Positions 15,958 through 24,493 of a stretch of 64,000 nucleotides of DNA are shown piece after piece. Made by a program: the position numbers and the translations under genes. How positions within the stretch are numbered: position 1 is the first letter of the stretch; each line of letters starts with the position of its first letter. Origin of the DNA: Clostridiales bacterium (lineage in GTDB: Bacteria; Bacillota; Clostridia; Saccharofermentanales; Saccharofermentanaceae); assembly GCA_017510605.1 (NCBI GenBank), contig JAFWMQ010000002.1, positions 62,001 to 126,000 of the forward strand, in the 5' to 3' direction. The notes below the pieces were generated by a model. That model worked only from the letters and a program-made list of their open reading frames with translations. It was not told the DNA's origin and ran no database searches.

Positions 15958-17122
15958 TGATTCTTCTGCATCAGAGCAGAACAGTTTTAAAGGTTATTCT
16001 TTAGGGGAGGGCGTCAAAGACGGTCTCCCTATCGGTTTAGGATATCTTTCCGTCTCGTTTACGTTTGGAATACTTGCAGTGTCCAAGGGGCTTTCCTGGA
16101 TCCAGGCAGGTCTTATATCTCTGACCAATATAACTTCGGCAGGCCAGGTAGCGGGACTCGGTATCATGACGACCGCAGGCGGAATACTTGCGATGATCAT
16201 TTCACAGATCGTTATTAATCTCCGGTACTCGCTGATGGGAATCGCGTTGTCGCAGAAAGCCGACAAAACAATGACGCCGCTTCTCCGTATCCTTTTGGCT
16301 TATGGCATTACAGATGAGATCTTCGGTGTAGCCGTCAGCAAAAAATATGAGTTTGGTGCAAAGTATTTCTTCGGTCTTACCATTCTTCCCGTCATCGGCT
16401 GGGTGGCCGGTACCGTGATAGGAGCTGTCCTGGGTCAGGTATTTCCTGATTTTCTCACGAATGCTCTTGCGATCGGAATCTATGGAATGTTCGTGTCGAT
16501 CGTCCTGCCTAAAGCCAAGCACGACAAAGTGATACTTAATGTCTCTCTTTTATCATGTATTATATCAAGCGTATTCTTTTACATACCAGTCCTGTCAGAA
16601 CATGTGACACAGGGATTTGCGATCATAATAGCTGCTGTAGCCGCAGCATTTGCCGGTGTTTTAACCATGAATAAACTGGAAGGCAAGGGCGGAACTGTAA
16701 CAGCGGTTGCTTTCGGAGTCCTGTTATTCGGGCTGATGATCTTTCTGGCACCGAACTTTACTGCAGCCGGCGCTTCATCTGTAACTGAAGACGTTAGAGG
16801 TTCTATGGATAACAGGGTATTTATCCCGCTCCTTATCGTCATGGCGCTTACGACCTATCTTGTCCGTATGATCCCCTTTGCCTTATTCCGCAAAAAACTC
16901 GAAAATCCTTCCGTCAAAGCCTTCTTTGATTACATCCCCTATACGGTCCTTTCCGCAATGACATTCCCTGCGATCCTTTATTCCACAGGCTCTTTCGTAG
17001 CGGCTGTCATCGGGTTCGGGGTTGCTCTGATCCTCGGATTTTTCGAGAAGTCGCTCATAGTTGTTGCTGTCGGAGCATGCCTTGCTTCTTTGGCGGCAGG
17101 CGTCGTGCTTATGTACGTTTAA
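15950..17122 (+). CDS. azlCD: Fused AzlC-AzlD branched-chain amino acid exporter
   Basis: A 390-residue membrane protein. Residues ~15-235 match AzlC: GVKDGLPIGLGYLSVSFTFGILAVSKGLSWIQAGLISLTNITSAGQ, then a motif with LRYSLMGIALSQKAD and YGITDEIF. Residues ~285-390 match AzlD: VFIPLLIVMALTTYLVRMIPFALF...YIPYTVLSAMTFPAILYS. In Bacillus and E. coli (YgaZH) the two are separate subunits that export branched-chain amino acids. Here a linker helix joins them in one chain. The ATG at 15950 lies inside the end of the lipoprotein gene. The hairpin at 17147-17168 follows the stop but its T tract serves the opposite strand. Confidence 0.88.
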   Translation: MPNDSSASEQNSFKGYSLGEGVKDGLPIGLGYLSVSFTFGILAVSKGLSWIQAGLISLTNITSAGQVAGLGIMTTAGGILAMIISQIVINLRYSLMGIALSQKADKTMTPLLRILLAYGITDEIFGVAVSKKYEFGAKYFFGLTILPVIGWVAGTVIGAVLGQVFPDFLTNALAIGIYGMFVSIVLPKAKHDKVILNVSLLSCIISSVFFYIPVLSEHVTQGFAIIIAAVAAAFAGVLTMNKLEGKGGTVTAVAFGVLLFGLMIFLAPNFTAAGASSVTEDVRGSMDNRVFIPLLIVMALTTYLVRMIPFALFRKKLENPSVKAFFDYIPYTVLSAMTFPAILYSTGSFVAAVIGFGVALILGFFEKSLIVVAVGACLASLAAGVVLMYV

Positions 17123-17146
17123 AAAATTCGGCTTTACAAAATAAAT

Positions 17147-17168
17147 AGGCTGCCAAAAATGACAGCCT
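17147..17168 (-). terminator. Terminator of tRNA-Thr
   Basis: On the minus strand aggctg pairs with cagcct and is followed by atttatttt, 11 bases beyond the tRNA-Thr CCA end. It may also serve azlCD weakly from the other side. Confidence 0.65.
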
Positions 17169-17178
17169 CCTGAAATTA

Positions 17179-17254
17179 TGGAGCCCCCATCCGGATTTGA
17201 ACCGGAGACCTCATCCTTACCATGGATGCGCTCTACCTGCTGAGCTATAGGGGC
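17179..17254 (-). tRNA. tRNA-Thr (GGT anticodon)
   Basis: A 76-base cloverleaf on the minus strand. The acceptor arm is GCCCCTA with TGGGGGC, discriminator T, and an encoded CCA. D-arm AGCTCAGCAGGTAGAGC; anticodon stem catcc/ggatg with loop atGGTaa; T-arm with GGTTCAAATCC. Anticodon GGT reads ACC and ACU threonine codons. Confidence 0.93.
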
Positions 17255-17270
17255 AAGTAAAAGCCTATGA

Positions 17271-17299
17271 AGTATAACACAGTAATAGTTGCTTGACAA
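17271..17299 (-). promoter_or_regulatory. Promoter of tRNA-Thr
   Basis: On the minus strand TTGTCA (17299-17294) and TATACT (17276-17271) are separated by exactly 17 bases; TGT precedes the -10. The -10 lies about 17 bases from the tRNA 5' end. Confidence 0.7.
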
Positions 17300-17330
17300 T
17301 AAATTTGCAACGAACAAAGCACTTATAATG

Positions 17331-17359
17331 TTGACAATGCCCTGCAAAGATTATAAAAT
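17331..17359 (+). promoter_or_regulatory. Promoter of tRNA-Ser
   Basis: Consensus TTGACA (17331-17336), a 17-base spacer, and TAAAAT (17354-17359), 34 bases upstream of the mature tRNA-Ser. Confidence 0.7.
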
Positions 17360-17393
17360 CATTTAGCATTTTGCAACCGATATTACGGAGCAT

Positions 17394-17486
17394 GGAGAAG
17401 TCGCCTAGCCTGGTCGAGGGCGCACGACTGGAAATCGTGTAAACCCCAAAAGGGTTTCGAGGGTTCGAATCCCTCCTTCTCCGCCA
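17394..17486 (+). tRNA. tRNA-Ser (GGA anticodon)
   Basis: A 93-base tRNA with a long variable arm (ccccaaaagggg-type hairpin), as expected for serine. Acceptor GGAGAAG/CTTCTCC, discriminator G, encoded CCA; anticodon stem cacga/tcgtg with loop ctGGAaa; T-arm ggGTTCGAATcc. Reads UCC and UCU. Confidence 0.95.
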
Positions 17487-17495
17487 AAAAAGATG

Positions 17496-17529
17496 ACCCC
17501 TGAAGTTTGTTTCGCTTCAGGGGTTTTTC
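17496..17529 (+). terminator. Bidirectional terminator between tRNA-Ser and the ABC permease
   Basis: acccctgaag (17496-17505) pairs perfectly with cttcaggggt (17515-17524), with TTTTT on the plus strand and an A-rich left flank that gives T's on the minus strand. It closes both converging transcripts. Confidence 0.85.
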
Positions 17530-17530
17530 A

Positions 17531-19870
17531 TTATTCCTCTTTAAGTATCTTTACCGGCTCAAGTTTTGTAATTCCCTTTCCGCTTAAGAATGCGGTGACG
17601 AGAGCACAGACTAAGATAATAACTGCAGTTAATATAAACCAGATCACATCGGTCGATAAGACTATCTGCTTGATTCCGAAGAAAGAGAAGACCGTGAGGA
17701 ACAAGCTGTTTGAAAAAACGATGTGCATAAGGATACCAAGGATGATTCCGATCGTTATGGTCGGCATATTTGTCATAAGTGTCCTTCTGATCAGTTCGCC
17801 GGATGTGTATCCTAAAGCTTTTGATACGCCGAGGTCGGTCCTTTCGCGGATGACCTGCGCCCTGGTCAGGAGCAGCTGGGTGAGTATTACAACAAAGCAT
17901 GTTGCTATGACAAAAATCACACAGATGCCTTCCATGGCTTTAACGACTGTCTCGATGGACGAACCTATTACATCTTCACCAAGCATGAACTGGATATTAG
18001 GATAATCTTTCTCCCACTGTTTCTTAAACTCTTTTGCTTTGGAAGGATCCTTAAGGAAAATAAGAGCGGAAAGATACCGGTAATCTGAGTTGATCCTCTT
18101 GATGCCGGCTTCGCTCATCATGGCTTTCTTGCCTGTATTATTCATTTTCTGATCGATGCCGGAAACTGTGTAAGGAACGGTTCCCGAACCGGTCATTGAT
18201 TTTACATTGACGATATCACCTAAAGATACACCAAGGATCTCAGCTTCCATGTTTGTAAGAACGATCTCGTTCTCTTTTTCGGGAACGTGTCCTTCCAGAA
18301 GGTAGTTGTTTTCCAGAACATTTACATTGCGGTACACATCTATGCCGAGAGAAGTGGTATTTTCCTGATATGAGACCTCGACCGATTGGAATGTCGTTAA
18401 TGTATTTACTTTTCTGACTGCAGGATCATTGCGGACAGCCTCGATAAAATCTTCGTCGCCGCCTGCTCCTGCCTCGATATCCGCGAACTCGTATCCGACC
18501 AGTTTCAAAAGTGTTTTGTTGTCGAGTGCCCAGTTCTGGAAAAGGGCAAAACCGATACATGTGGACATAGTAAGAAGGGCGACGATAAGGATTACGAAAA
18601 TGCTCTTTTTAATTGTCCCGAAGTTATTCTTGCAGGCAATCGCGAGATCCAACGGCATGCGGTTTGTCTCAAGAGGAAAATGATTCTTCTTGAAGTTATG
18701 TGATGTAATGCCGCGTCTGAGTGATTCCAATACGGTCAGTTTCTTATAAGATCTTGTAGCGATAACTGATCCGATAAAGACCATGAGAGGAATTACCACA
18801 AGAGTAGACACAAGCGCAGGGACGCTGACTGCATCAAAACCTGATAATCCTGACAGCATGCCTGACAGATAACTTAAAGGTTTTGAGCAAAGAATACCTG
18901 CTCCGATACCTGCAACGGCAGCTATAAATCCTATGATCATCTGCTCTGCGATACAAGCCAGACGAAGGCTTCTTGCAGTGTAGCCGGCAGCCTGGAGAAG
19001 TCCGATGTTCTGGATGTTGAGCTCTATAAAGTTCTTGATAGAGAAGTGCATGATAATGACAGACATTACTATAAGCAGTAATGTGAATACGATTATCAGT
19101 GAGCTTGCGATCTTAGTTATAGCCGTTGTTGCAAGTTCCATAGTATCCTTTGTGATCGTAAAGATAGTAACTTCACTCGGGAGAGCTCTCTGGACTGCAA
19201 TGTCGTATTCATCGATGTCAGTTCCTTCTTTGGCATCGGCATTTGCGTACAGCATGAGGCTCAAAGGGTCAACGCTCCCGGACATTTCCTCGAAAACGTT
19301 GTGGCTTAATAATCCATAGAAACCGCTTATGTTCATAGTGGTCGCAAAATAAAGATTCTCTACATATCCGGCAACCTTGAAGGCATAATCCTTGCCGCCT
19401 ACGATAATGTGGTAATCTTCACCGGTCCCGATCGTATAGGAGAGGTAATATGGGAGGACGATCTCGTCATCCTTCAGATCATTGAATTCCTCCGGGAATG
19501 CATTGAGACTGGTCGGAAGAGATGAGTCAAACAGGTAGTAGGAAAAGGATGCAGCATCTTCCGGCTTCATGTCACCGTAATAGTAATCTGCTGCGAGCTG
19601 GATGGTCGGAACGATCTCGCATTTTTTCGTAGCATCTACGGATTCAATTGCTTTTTGCATTTCCTCTTTGTCCATCTGCGGAGCTACTACGACCAGATCG
19701 GATGTGTGATACTTTTCTGTGCATGCAGCCATGGCTTTGTCACCTGCAAGTATCAGCGTGATGCTTGAGAATAAAAGCAAAGATGCAAGGAATATGAGCG
19801 CGAAAAGGATCGCTACCTCGCCCTTGTGTTTCTTGATGTTGTTTTTCGCAATGAAGAATAAAGAATACAT
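17531..19870 (-). CDS. ABC transporter permease with two FtsX/MacB-type units
   Basis: About 779 residues. One membrane segment near the N-terminus is followed by a large extracytoplasmic region (~45-250) and a three-segment FtsX core (~258-375). A further membrane segment (~420-440) is followed by a second extracytoplasmic domain and a second FtsX core (~660-775). This duplicated layout matches permeases that export lipids, peptides or antimicrobials. ATG 19870 is chosen: GGGGTGG sits 5-6 bases upstream, while an alternative GTG at 19879 would overlap that site. The start is 2 bases after the ATPase stop. With the ATPase it forms an exporter, and the divergent two-component system probably controls it. 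Confidence 0.85.
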   Translation of the reverse strand: MYSLFFIAKNNIKKHKGEVAILFALIFLASLLLFSSITLILAGDKAMAACTEKYHTSDLVVVAPQMDKEEMQKAIESVDATKKCEIVPTIQLAADYYYGDMKPEDAASFSYYLFDSSLPTSLNAFPEEFNDLKDDEIVLPYYLSYTIGTGEDYHIIVGGKDYAFKVAGYVENLYFATTMNISGFYGLLSHNVFEEMSGSVDPLSLMLYANADAKEGTDIDEYDIAVQRALPSEVTIFTITKDTMELATTAITKIASSLIIVFTLLLIVMSVIIMHFSIKNFIELNIQNIGLLQAAGYTARSLRLACIAEQMIIGFIAAVAGIGAGILCSKPLSYLSGMLSGLSGFDAVSVPALVSTLVVIPLMVFIGSVIATRSYKKLTVLESLRRGITSHNFKKNHFPLETNRMPLDLAIACKNNFGTIKKSIFVILIVALLTMSTCIGFALFQNWALDNKTLLKLVGYEFADIEAGAGGDEDFIEAVRNDPAVRKVNTLTTFQSVEVSYQENTTSLGIDVYRNVNVLENNYLLEGHVPEKENEIVLTNMEAEILGVSLGDIVNVKSMTGSGTVPYTVSGIDQKMNNTGKKAMMSEAGIKRINSDYRYLSALIFLKDPSKAKEFKKQWEKDYPNIQFMLGEDVIGSSIETVVKAMEGICVIFVIATCFVVILTQLLLTRAQVIRERTDLGVSKALGYTSGELIRRTLMTNMPTITIGIILGILMHIVFSNSLFLTVFSFFGIKQIVLSTDVIWFILTAVIILVCALVTAFLSGKGITKLEPVKILKEE

Positions 19871-19872
19871 AT

Positions 19873-20631
19873 TTACCACCCCATATCAGAAAGGAATGCA
19901 CGGAGTACTTTGTGGCGCTCCCTGTCTTCTCCGTTGTAAGGCTCAAGTGTTATCTCGTCGCAGATCACGCCGTCTCTTAAGTAGAGGACCCTGTTGCCTC
20001 TCTCGGCTGCCGTGACCGTATGGGTTACCATGACGATGCTCTGGCCTTTTCTGTTCATTTCGGTGAGCACATCCAGTACGGCCTCCGTGTTCTGTGAGTT
20101 AAGCGCACCTGTGGGTTCGTCGGCAAAAAGGATCTCGGGTTCGTTGATAACTGATCTTACGAGAGCAACTCTCTGCTTCTCGCCCCCTGAAAGCTGGTTG
20201 GGGAATTTACCGTAACAGTTCTCATCAAGTCCAACCTGCTTTAAGAGTTCTTTGGCGCGTGATGCGATCGCTTTTCTGTCCTTGCTCTTAAGCAATCCCG
20301 ATACGATGATGTTGTCCAGAACGCTCATTGTGTCATTAAGGTAGTTCTGCTGGAAGACGAAGCCGCAGTGCTTTCTTCTGAAGAGCGCAAGCTTATCGTT
20401 GTTGTATCCCGAGATCTCCTCGTTGCCGTATAAGATTGATCCGAGGCTCGGGCGGTCCATGCCGGAGAGGGAATAAAGGAGCGTGCTCTTGCCGGCTCCA
20501 GAGTCTCCCATAATGACTGTGAAGTCACCTTTCCTTATTTCAAGATTAAGATTTTTCAGAACGTGCTGCTGGACGCTTTCGTTGGAGAAAGTCTTGCAAA
20601 GATCCGTTGCTCTAAGTACTGTTGTTGACAT
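19873..20631 (-). CDS. ABC transporter ATP-binding protein (MacB/LolD/BceA class)
   Basis: A 252-residue cytosolic ATPase that powers the adjacent FtsX-type permease. Walker A GDSGAGKST at ~42-50, Q-loop FVFQQNYL, signature LSGGEKQRVALVRS, Walker B ILFADEPTGALNS, and the switch His in MVTHT. The overall pattern is that of the BceA/MacB subfamily. AAAGGAAA precedes the ATG. It is divergent from a response regulator/histidine kinase pair, with three TTAC(A/G)-type words in the 140-base gap (20667, 20680, 20705) that could be binding sites for the regulator. Confidence 0.92.
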   Translation of the reverse strand: MSTTVLRATDLCKTFSNESVQQHVLKNLNLEIRKGDFTVIMGDSGAGKSTLLYSLSGMDRPSLGSILYGNEEISGYNNDKLALFRRKHCGFVFQQNYLNDTMSVLDNIIVSGLLKSKDRKAIASRAKELLKQVGLDENCYGKFPNQLSGGEKQRVALVRSVINEPEILFADEPTGALNSQNTEAVLDVLTEMNRKGQSIVMVTHTVTAAERGNRVLYLRDGVICDEITLEPYNGEDRERHKVLRAFLSDMGW

Positions 20632-20776
20632 GTGATTTATTTCCTTTCGATGGATTGTCAGAATTCTTACACTGCGATTTTACGACTGGGGAGGGAAGAA
20701 TACTTTACACAGACCTTGCTCAATCCTTAACTGTTTCTTACATGGAATTCGAAAGTATTAAGCCTCAGATTTGTTG

Positions 20777-20785
20777 TGCTATACT
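20777..20785 (+). promoter_or_regulatory. Extended -10 promoter, probably giving a leaderless response-regulator mRNA
   Basis: TGC-TATACT (20777-20785) ends only 6 bases before ATG 20792. The normal start site would fall on or within a base of the A of the ATG, and no ribosome binding site is visible. Confidence 0.5.
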
Positions 20786-20791
20786 CGGAAT

Positions 20792-21481
20792 ATGAATTAT
20801 AACTGTTTAATAATCGATGACGAATTGGATCTGTCCCGCATGACGCAGGAGTACTTCGAGATGTTCGGAGTAACCTGTGCCATTTGTTCCTCGTCTGATG
20901 AATGTTTGTCGTTTCTTAAGGAAAACACAGCTGATATATTTTTGCTCGACATCAATCTCGGCAACGAGAGCGGTTTTGCCCTCTGCAAGATCCTGCGCGA
21001 AAAGTATGACACGCCTATTCTTTTCATCTCGGCGCGCCAGAGCGATGACGATGTCCTCGTAGCACTAAACATCGGCGGAGACGATTATATTAAGAAACCA
21101 TATACACTGAGCGTGCTTCTCGCTAAGGTAAAGGTTCAGCTCAAAAGGCTCGAAGCAATAAAGCAGTCCGGAAGCGCTCGGGTTCAGACTCCGGACGGGG
21201 TCTTTACGATCGATCCCGCGACAATGAGCTGCACGGTCGAAGGCAGGACAGTATCCCTGAAGTCAAAAGAGTTCTCGCTCCTTTCATGTCTGTACGAACA
21301 CAAGAACACCATAGTCACAAAGGAAAAACTTTTCGATGAGGTGTGGGGAGATTCATTTTATTCGGACAGCACGCTTAACGTACATATCCGCCGTTTGCGC
21401 GAGAAGATCGAATCTGATCCCAACGAACCGAAATTCATAAAGACTGTCTGGGGCACCGGGTACATCCTGGAGACGGATTAA
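20792..21481 (+). CDS. OmpR-family response regulator
   Basis: A 229-residue transcription factor. The receiver domain (1 to ~115) has the acidic pair DDE near residue 9, phospho-acceptor Asp53 in FLLDINLG and the conserved Lys in YIKKPYTL. The C-terminal winged helix (~130-229) shows LKSKEFSLLSCLYEH, STLNVHIRRLREKIE and FIKTVWGTGYILE. ATG 20792 is preferred over an upstream TTG at 20771, which would put the start before the -10 box. The stop overlaps the kinase start by 1 base. It probably regulates the divergent ABC exporter. Confidence 0.92.
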   Translation: MNYNCLIIDDELDLSRMTQEYFEMFGVTCAICSSSDECLSFLKENTADIFLLDINLGNESGFALCKILREKYDTPILFISARQSDDDVLVALNIGGDDYIKKPYTLSVLLAKVKVQLKRLEAIKQSGSARVQTPDGVFTIDPATMSCTVEGRTVSLKSKEFSLLSCLYEHKNTIVTKEKLFDEVWGDSFYSDSTLNVHIRRLREKIESDPNEPKFIKTVWGTGYILETD

Positions 21482-22728
21482 TGAAGATCAGGATAATCGC
21501 GATCCTTTATACATTAGTTATCTTTATTACCGGTCTTGTGCTTTGGAACAGGATCGACAGGGGAACATCTTATTCCATCGATATGCTCGATCTTAATACA
21601 AGGCGTGATGAGATAGAGAACAAGCTTCATGAAGGCGCCCAAATCGATGCTTTGGAAAAGGAATACGGATGCGAGATCATAATGGTCTCTGATGACAACT
21701 ATCAGTCCGTAAACAATTATTTTATTAAAGAAGGCAAGTCAGTTTTCGACTACCGCGAAGACGGAGTGATCGCCGGAAAGATAGCGTTCAGTGCCAGGAC
21801 GGACGAGTATTCCTCCATGACGGGAAATGCGGAGATACAGCTTATAAGCCTTCTCGTCGTGATATATATTGCCGGCCTTATACTGCTTCTCGTCATCTGG
21901 TATTTCTACATCAGGCCCTTCAACAAACTCTCATCATTTGCTGCCAGCGTATCGAAGGGGAATCTCGATGATCCCCTTAACATGGACAAGCATAATTATT
22001 TTGGTGCATTTACCGAATCGTTTGACCGGATGAGAGAGGAACTGAAGCAGTCTTCCGAGCGTGAGGCGGCTGCAAACAGGAGCAAACAGGAACTCGTTGC
22101 CGAGCTCTCGCACGACATCAAGACTCCGGTCGCAACTATTAAGGCAACATGCGAAGTAATGGAATTAAAGCATAAAGATCCTGACGTTCTGGAGAAGGTA
22201 TCGGTCATAAAATCAAAGGCTTCGTCCGTCGAGCAGCTTATCGATAACATGTTCCGTGCAACTCTTGATGACCTCGATGAACTGAAGGTGACTCCGCGTG
22301 AAGAAAGTTCGCTCATCATCAATGATATTCTTGGCGATCTCCGTTTTTACGGGACTGTGGAGCAGAAAGGTTCAGTCCCGGAATGTCTTATCGTTGTCGA
22401 CAGATTAAGACTTGAGCAGGTCATAGATAATATCGCGGGTAATTCATTTAAGTATGCGGGTACGGCTCTGGAAGTGGACTATAAAGCAGATAAAGATAAC
22501 ATCAGTGTGATCCTGTCCGACAGGGGACCGGGTGTTCCCGAAGACGAACTTGCGATGCTGACAACAAAGTTCTTCAGAGGTTCTGATGCGTCCGGATCAG
22601 GCAAGGACGGAAGCGGGCTGGGTCTTTATCTTGCATCGAGGTTCATGGAGAAGATGGGCGGCGGTCTTGAATTAAAGAACCGCGAAGGCGGCGGATTTAC
22701 GGCCGAGATAATAATTCCGAAAGTGTGA
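21481..22728 (+). CDS. Membrane sensor histidine kinase
   Basis: A 415-residue partner of the response regulator. First membrane segment at ~5-22, a ~95-residue extracytoplasmic domain with no family I recognise, second membrane segment ~121-143, then a HAMP-like linker (FYIRPFNKLSSFAASVSKGNLDDPLNM). The H-box ELSHDIKTPVATIKA carries His211, and the HATPase domain has N (DNIAGNSFKYAG), G1 (DRGPGVP) and G2 (GSGLGLYLA) boxes. The extracytoplasmic domain is larger than in intramembrane-sensing BceS kinases, so direct ligand sensing outside the cell is plausible. Confidence 0.9.
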   Translation: MKIRIIAILYTLVIFITGLVLWNRIDRGTSYSIDMLDLNTRRDEIENKLHEGAQIDALEKEYGCEIIMVSDDNYQSVNNYFIKEGKSVFDYREDGVIAGKIAFSARTDEYSSMTGNAEIQLISLLVVIYIAGLILLLVIWYFYIRPFNKLSSFAASVSKGNLDDPLNMDKHNYFGAFTESFDRMREELKQSSEREAAANRSKQELVAELSHDIKTPVATIKATCEVMELKHKDPDVLEKVSVIKSKASSVEQLIDNMFRATLDDLDELKVTPREESSLIINDILGDLRFYGTVEQKGSVPECLIVVDRLRLEQVIDNIAGNSFKYAGTALEVDYKADKDNISVILSDRGPGVPEDELAMLTTKFFRGSDASGSGKDGSGLGLYLASRFMEKMGGGLELKNREGGGFTAEIIIPKV

Positions 22729-22731
22729 TCT

Positions 22732-23574
22732 ATGGATAGTAAAAAGACTCTGTTTGTATCTGATCTTGACGGAACCCTGATGAGAAGCAATGAGAAGCTT
22801 TCTGACTATACGATCAGTACTGTCAATGAGCTGGTCAGGCAGGGCCTGGACTTTACTTATGCCACCGCAAGATCCGTCGAGAGCGCCCGTGCGATTACGG
22901 GAGACCTGGAACTGAAACTCCCAGTCATTACAAGAAACGGAGCTGTTCTGGCAGACAACACGACAGGTAAGCATCTTAAAAAATCAGTGTTCACAAAAGA
23001 AGAAGTGGAACTTCTCAAAATGATGCTTCCCGAGATCTCTTCATGCGGATTTGTGTCGTGCTTTATTGATAACGGCATAATGATCAGGACTTACATGCCC
23101 GGTGAGCATACGGCAGGACTTCAGGGATATATCGATTATTATGAGAACGATCCGACATTGCGAGAAGCAAACGATCTGAATGAATTGTATTGCGGTTTGC
23201 CGGGTTATGTCACCATGATAGGCGAACGGGAAAAGATCGCTCCTATTTATGAAAAAGCCAAAGAATACAAGGGCTGGGAGAGTATGTTCCAGAAGGATAC
23301 TTACAGGGATGAATTCTGGCTTGAGATCTGCCCGCAGAACTGCACAAAGGCAAAAACCATCCTGAAGCTTAAGGAACAGCTCGGATATGAGAAACTCGTT
23401 GTATTCGGAGATTCTTTAAACGATATATCCATGTTCAGGATCGCAGACGAAGCTTATGCGGTCTCTAATGCGATAGATGAACTCAAACAGATCGCCACCG
23501 GAGTTATCGGCAGCAATGAGGAAGATGCAGTTGTTAAATTCCTGAAGGAGCAGTTTAATAACCCATCTCTTTGA
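22732..23574 (+). CDS. HAD-superfamily Cof-type phosphatase
   Basis: A 280-residue protein. Motif I SDLDGTLM at residues ~10-17, motif II at SARSV-like TYATARSVES, motif III Lys in KAKTILKLKEQL and motif IV VFGDSLNDISMF, with the C2B cap between. This is the Cof/YbiV group that dephosphorylates sugar phosphates, nucleotides or flavin precursors; the substrate cannot be told. It starts 3 bases after the kinase gene, so it is probably in the same transcript. Its 3' end overlaps the convergent lipase gene by 20 bases. Confidence 0.88.
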   Translation: MDSKKTLFVSDLDGTLMRSNEKLSDYTISTVNELVRQGLDFTYATARSVESARAITGDLELKLPVITRNGAVLADNTTGKHLKKSVFTKEEVELLKMMLPEISSCGFVSCFIDNGIMIRTYMPGEHTAGLQGYIDYYENDPTLREANDLNELYCGLPGYVTMIGEREKIAPIYEKAKEYKGWESMFQKDTYRDEFWLEICPQNCTKAKTILKLKEQLGYEKLVVFGDSLNDISMFRIADEAYAVSNAIDELKQIATGVIGSNEEDAVVKFLKEQFNNPSL

Positions 23575-24379
23575 GTTCTTTTACGATGTCGACATAGAAA
23601 TTTGCGATGTCCGTTACTTCATCTTCTGAAGACGGTGCCCGTGAAGTGAATCTTCTGCGTCTTATGTCAACGACGTCGGCATGTGAGACTCCTCTGTAGG
23701 AAGGTGTCGTGTGCACACCTTTGAAATTAGCCCATTTGGCCGAAGCAACAGATACCATGCCGTCGTTATCACCGTCAAATTTTCTTATTACCGGGTAGGT
23801 GATACAGAAGAACGGATCTGAGAATGAACCCTTGCATTTGAACGCATAGCTCTGGCAGTAGATGTCGTCAGGAGCGGGGTTGTCGATATTGAACTGCTCT
23901 GCAGTCTTTGTGGTGAAAAGATCGAAGCAGTCGTAACTGGCAGGGTTCTCGTCACCTAAGACCTTCATCCAGACATCAGTGCCCCATGCTGCGGTCTTTA
24001 CCATCCATTTGGGAGCCTTCATCAGGAAGTCGACTGTTTTTGAACCGTGATGCGGAGTGTCGATCGTGGTTACTGACGCGACCTTGTCTTTATAGCCGTG
24101 ATTAATGAGATATCTTGCTTCAAGTCCGCCTTTGGAATGCGCGAGAATATTGACCTTCTCAGCCCCGGTTATCTCCAGGACATTATCAAGGCTCCTGGCA
24201 ATGATGTCCGCGTTGCTTTCAACAGAACCTACTGAATCCTGATGACCGAAGAATACTCTCGCGCCCTGGGATTCCAGAGTCTTTGGGACCCTGCCCCAAT
24301 AGCACAGGTGTTTTCTGTCACGGAAGCCCATTCCGTGTACCATGAGTAATGGATACTTTAAACTGCAATCGCTGCTCAT
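23555..24379 (-). CDS. Alpha/beta-hydrolase lipase/esterase
   Basis: A 274-residue protein with the oxyanion motif YPLLMVHGMGFRD near the start and nucleophile elbow AHSKGG (Ser82), typical of the Pseudomonas/Bacillus class I lipase family (acyl-ester hydrolysis). A motif with TTIDTPHHGSKTVDF follows the elbow. The His of the triad is likely within RGVSHADVVD. No signal peptide is evident, so it is probably cytosolic. The 3' end overlaps the HAD gene tail to tail by 20 bases, with no terminator between them. Confidence 0.8.
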   Translation of the reverse strand: MSSDCSLKYPLLMVHGMGFRDRKHLCYWGRVPKTLESQGARVFFGHQDSVGSVESNADIIARSLDNVLEITGAEKVNILAHSKGGLEARYLINHGYKDKVASVTTIDTPHHGSKTVDFLMKAPKWMVKTAAWGTDVWMKVLGDENPASYDCFDLFTTKTAEQFNIDNPAPDDIYCQSYAFKCKGSFSDPFFCITYPVIRKFDGDNDGMVSVASAKWANFKGVHTTPSYRGVSHADVVDIRRRRFTSRAPSSEDEVTDIANFYVDIVKELKEMGY

Positions 24380-24493
24380 ATAATCCTCTCCCTAAGGTTT
24401 CCAGCCTTAAGGGGAGTATAACGCGGTATTATTCATTGTTCAATACTGAATTTAGATTAAGAGTGCCTTTTCCTCAGAATTGCCACAGAGTTC

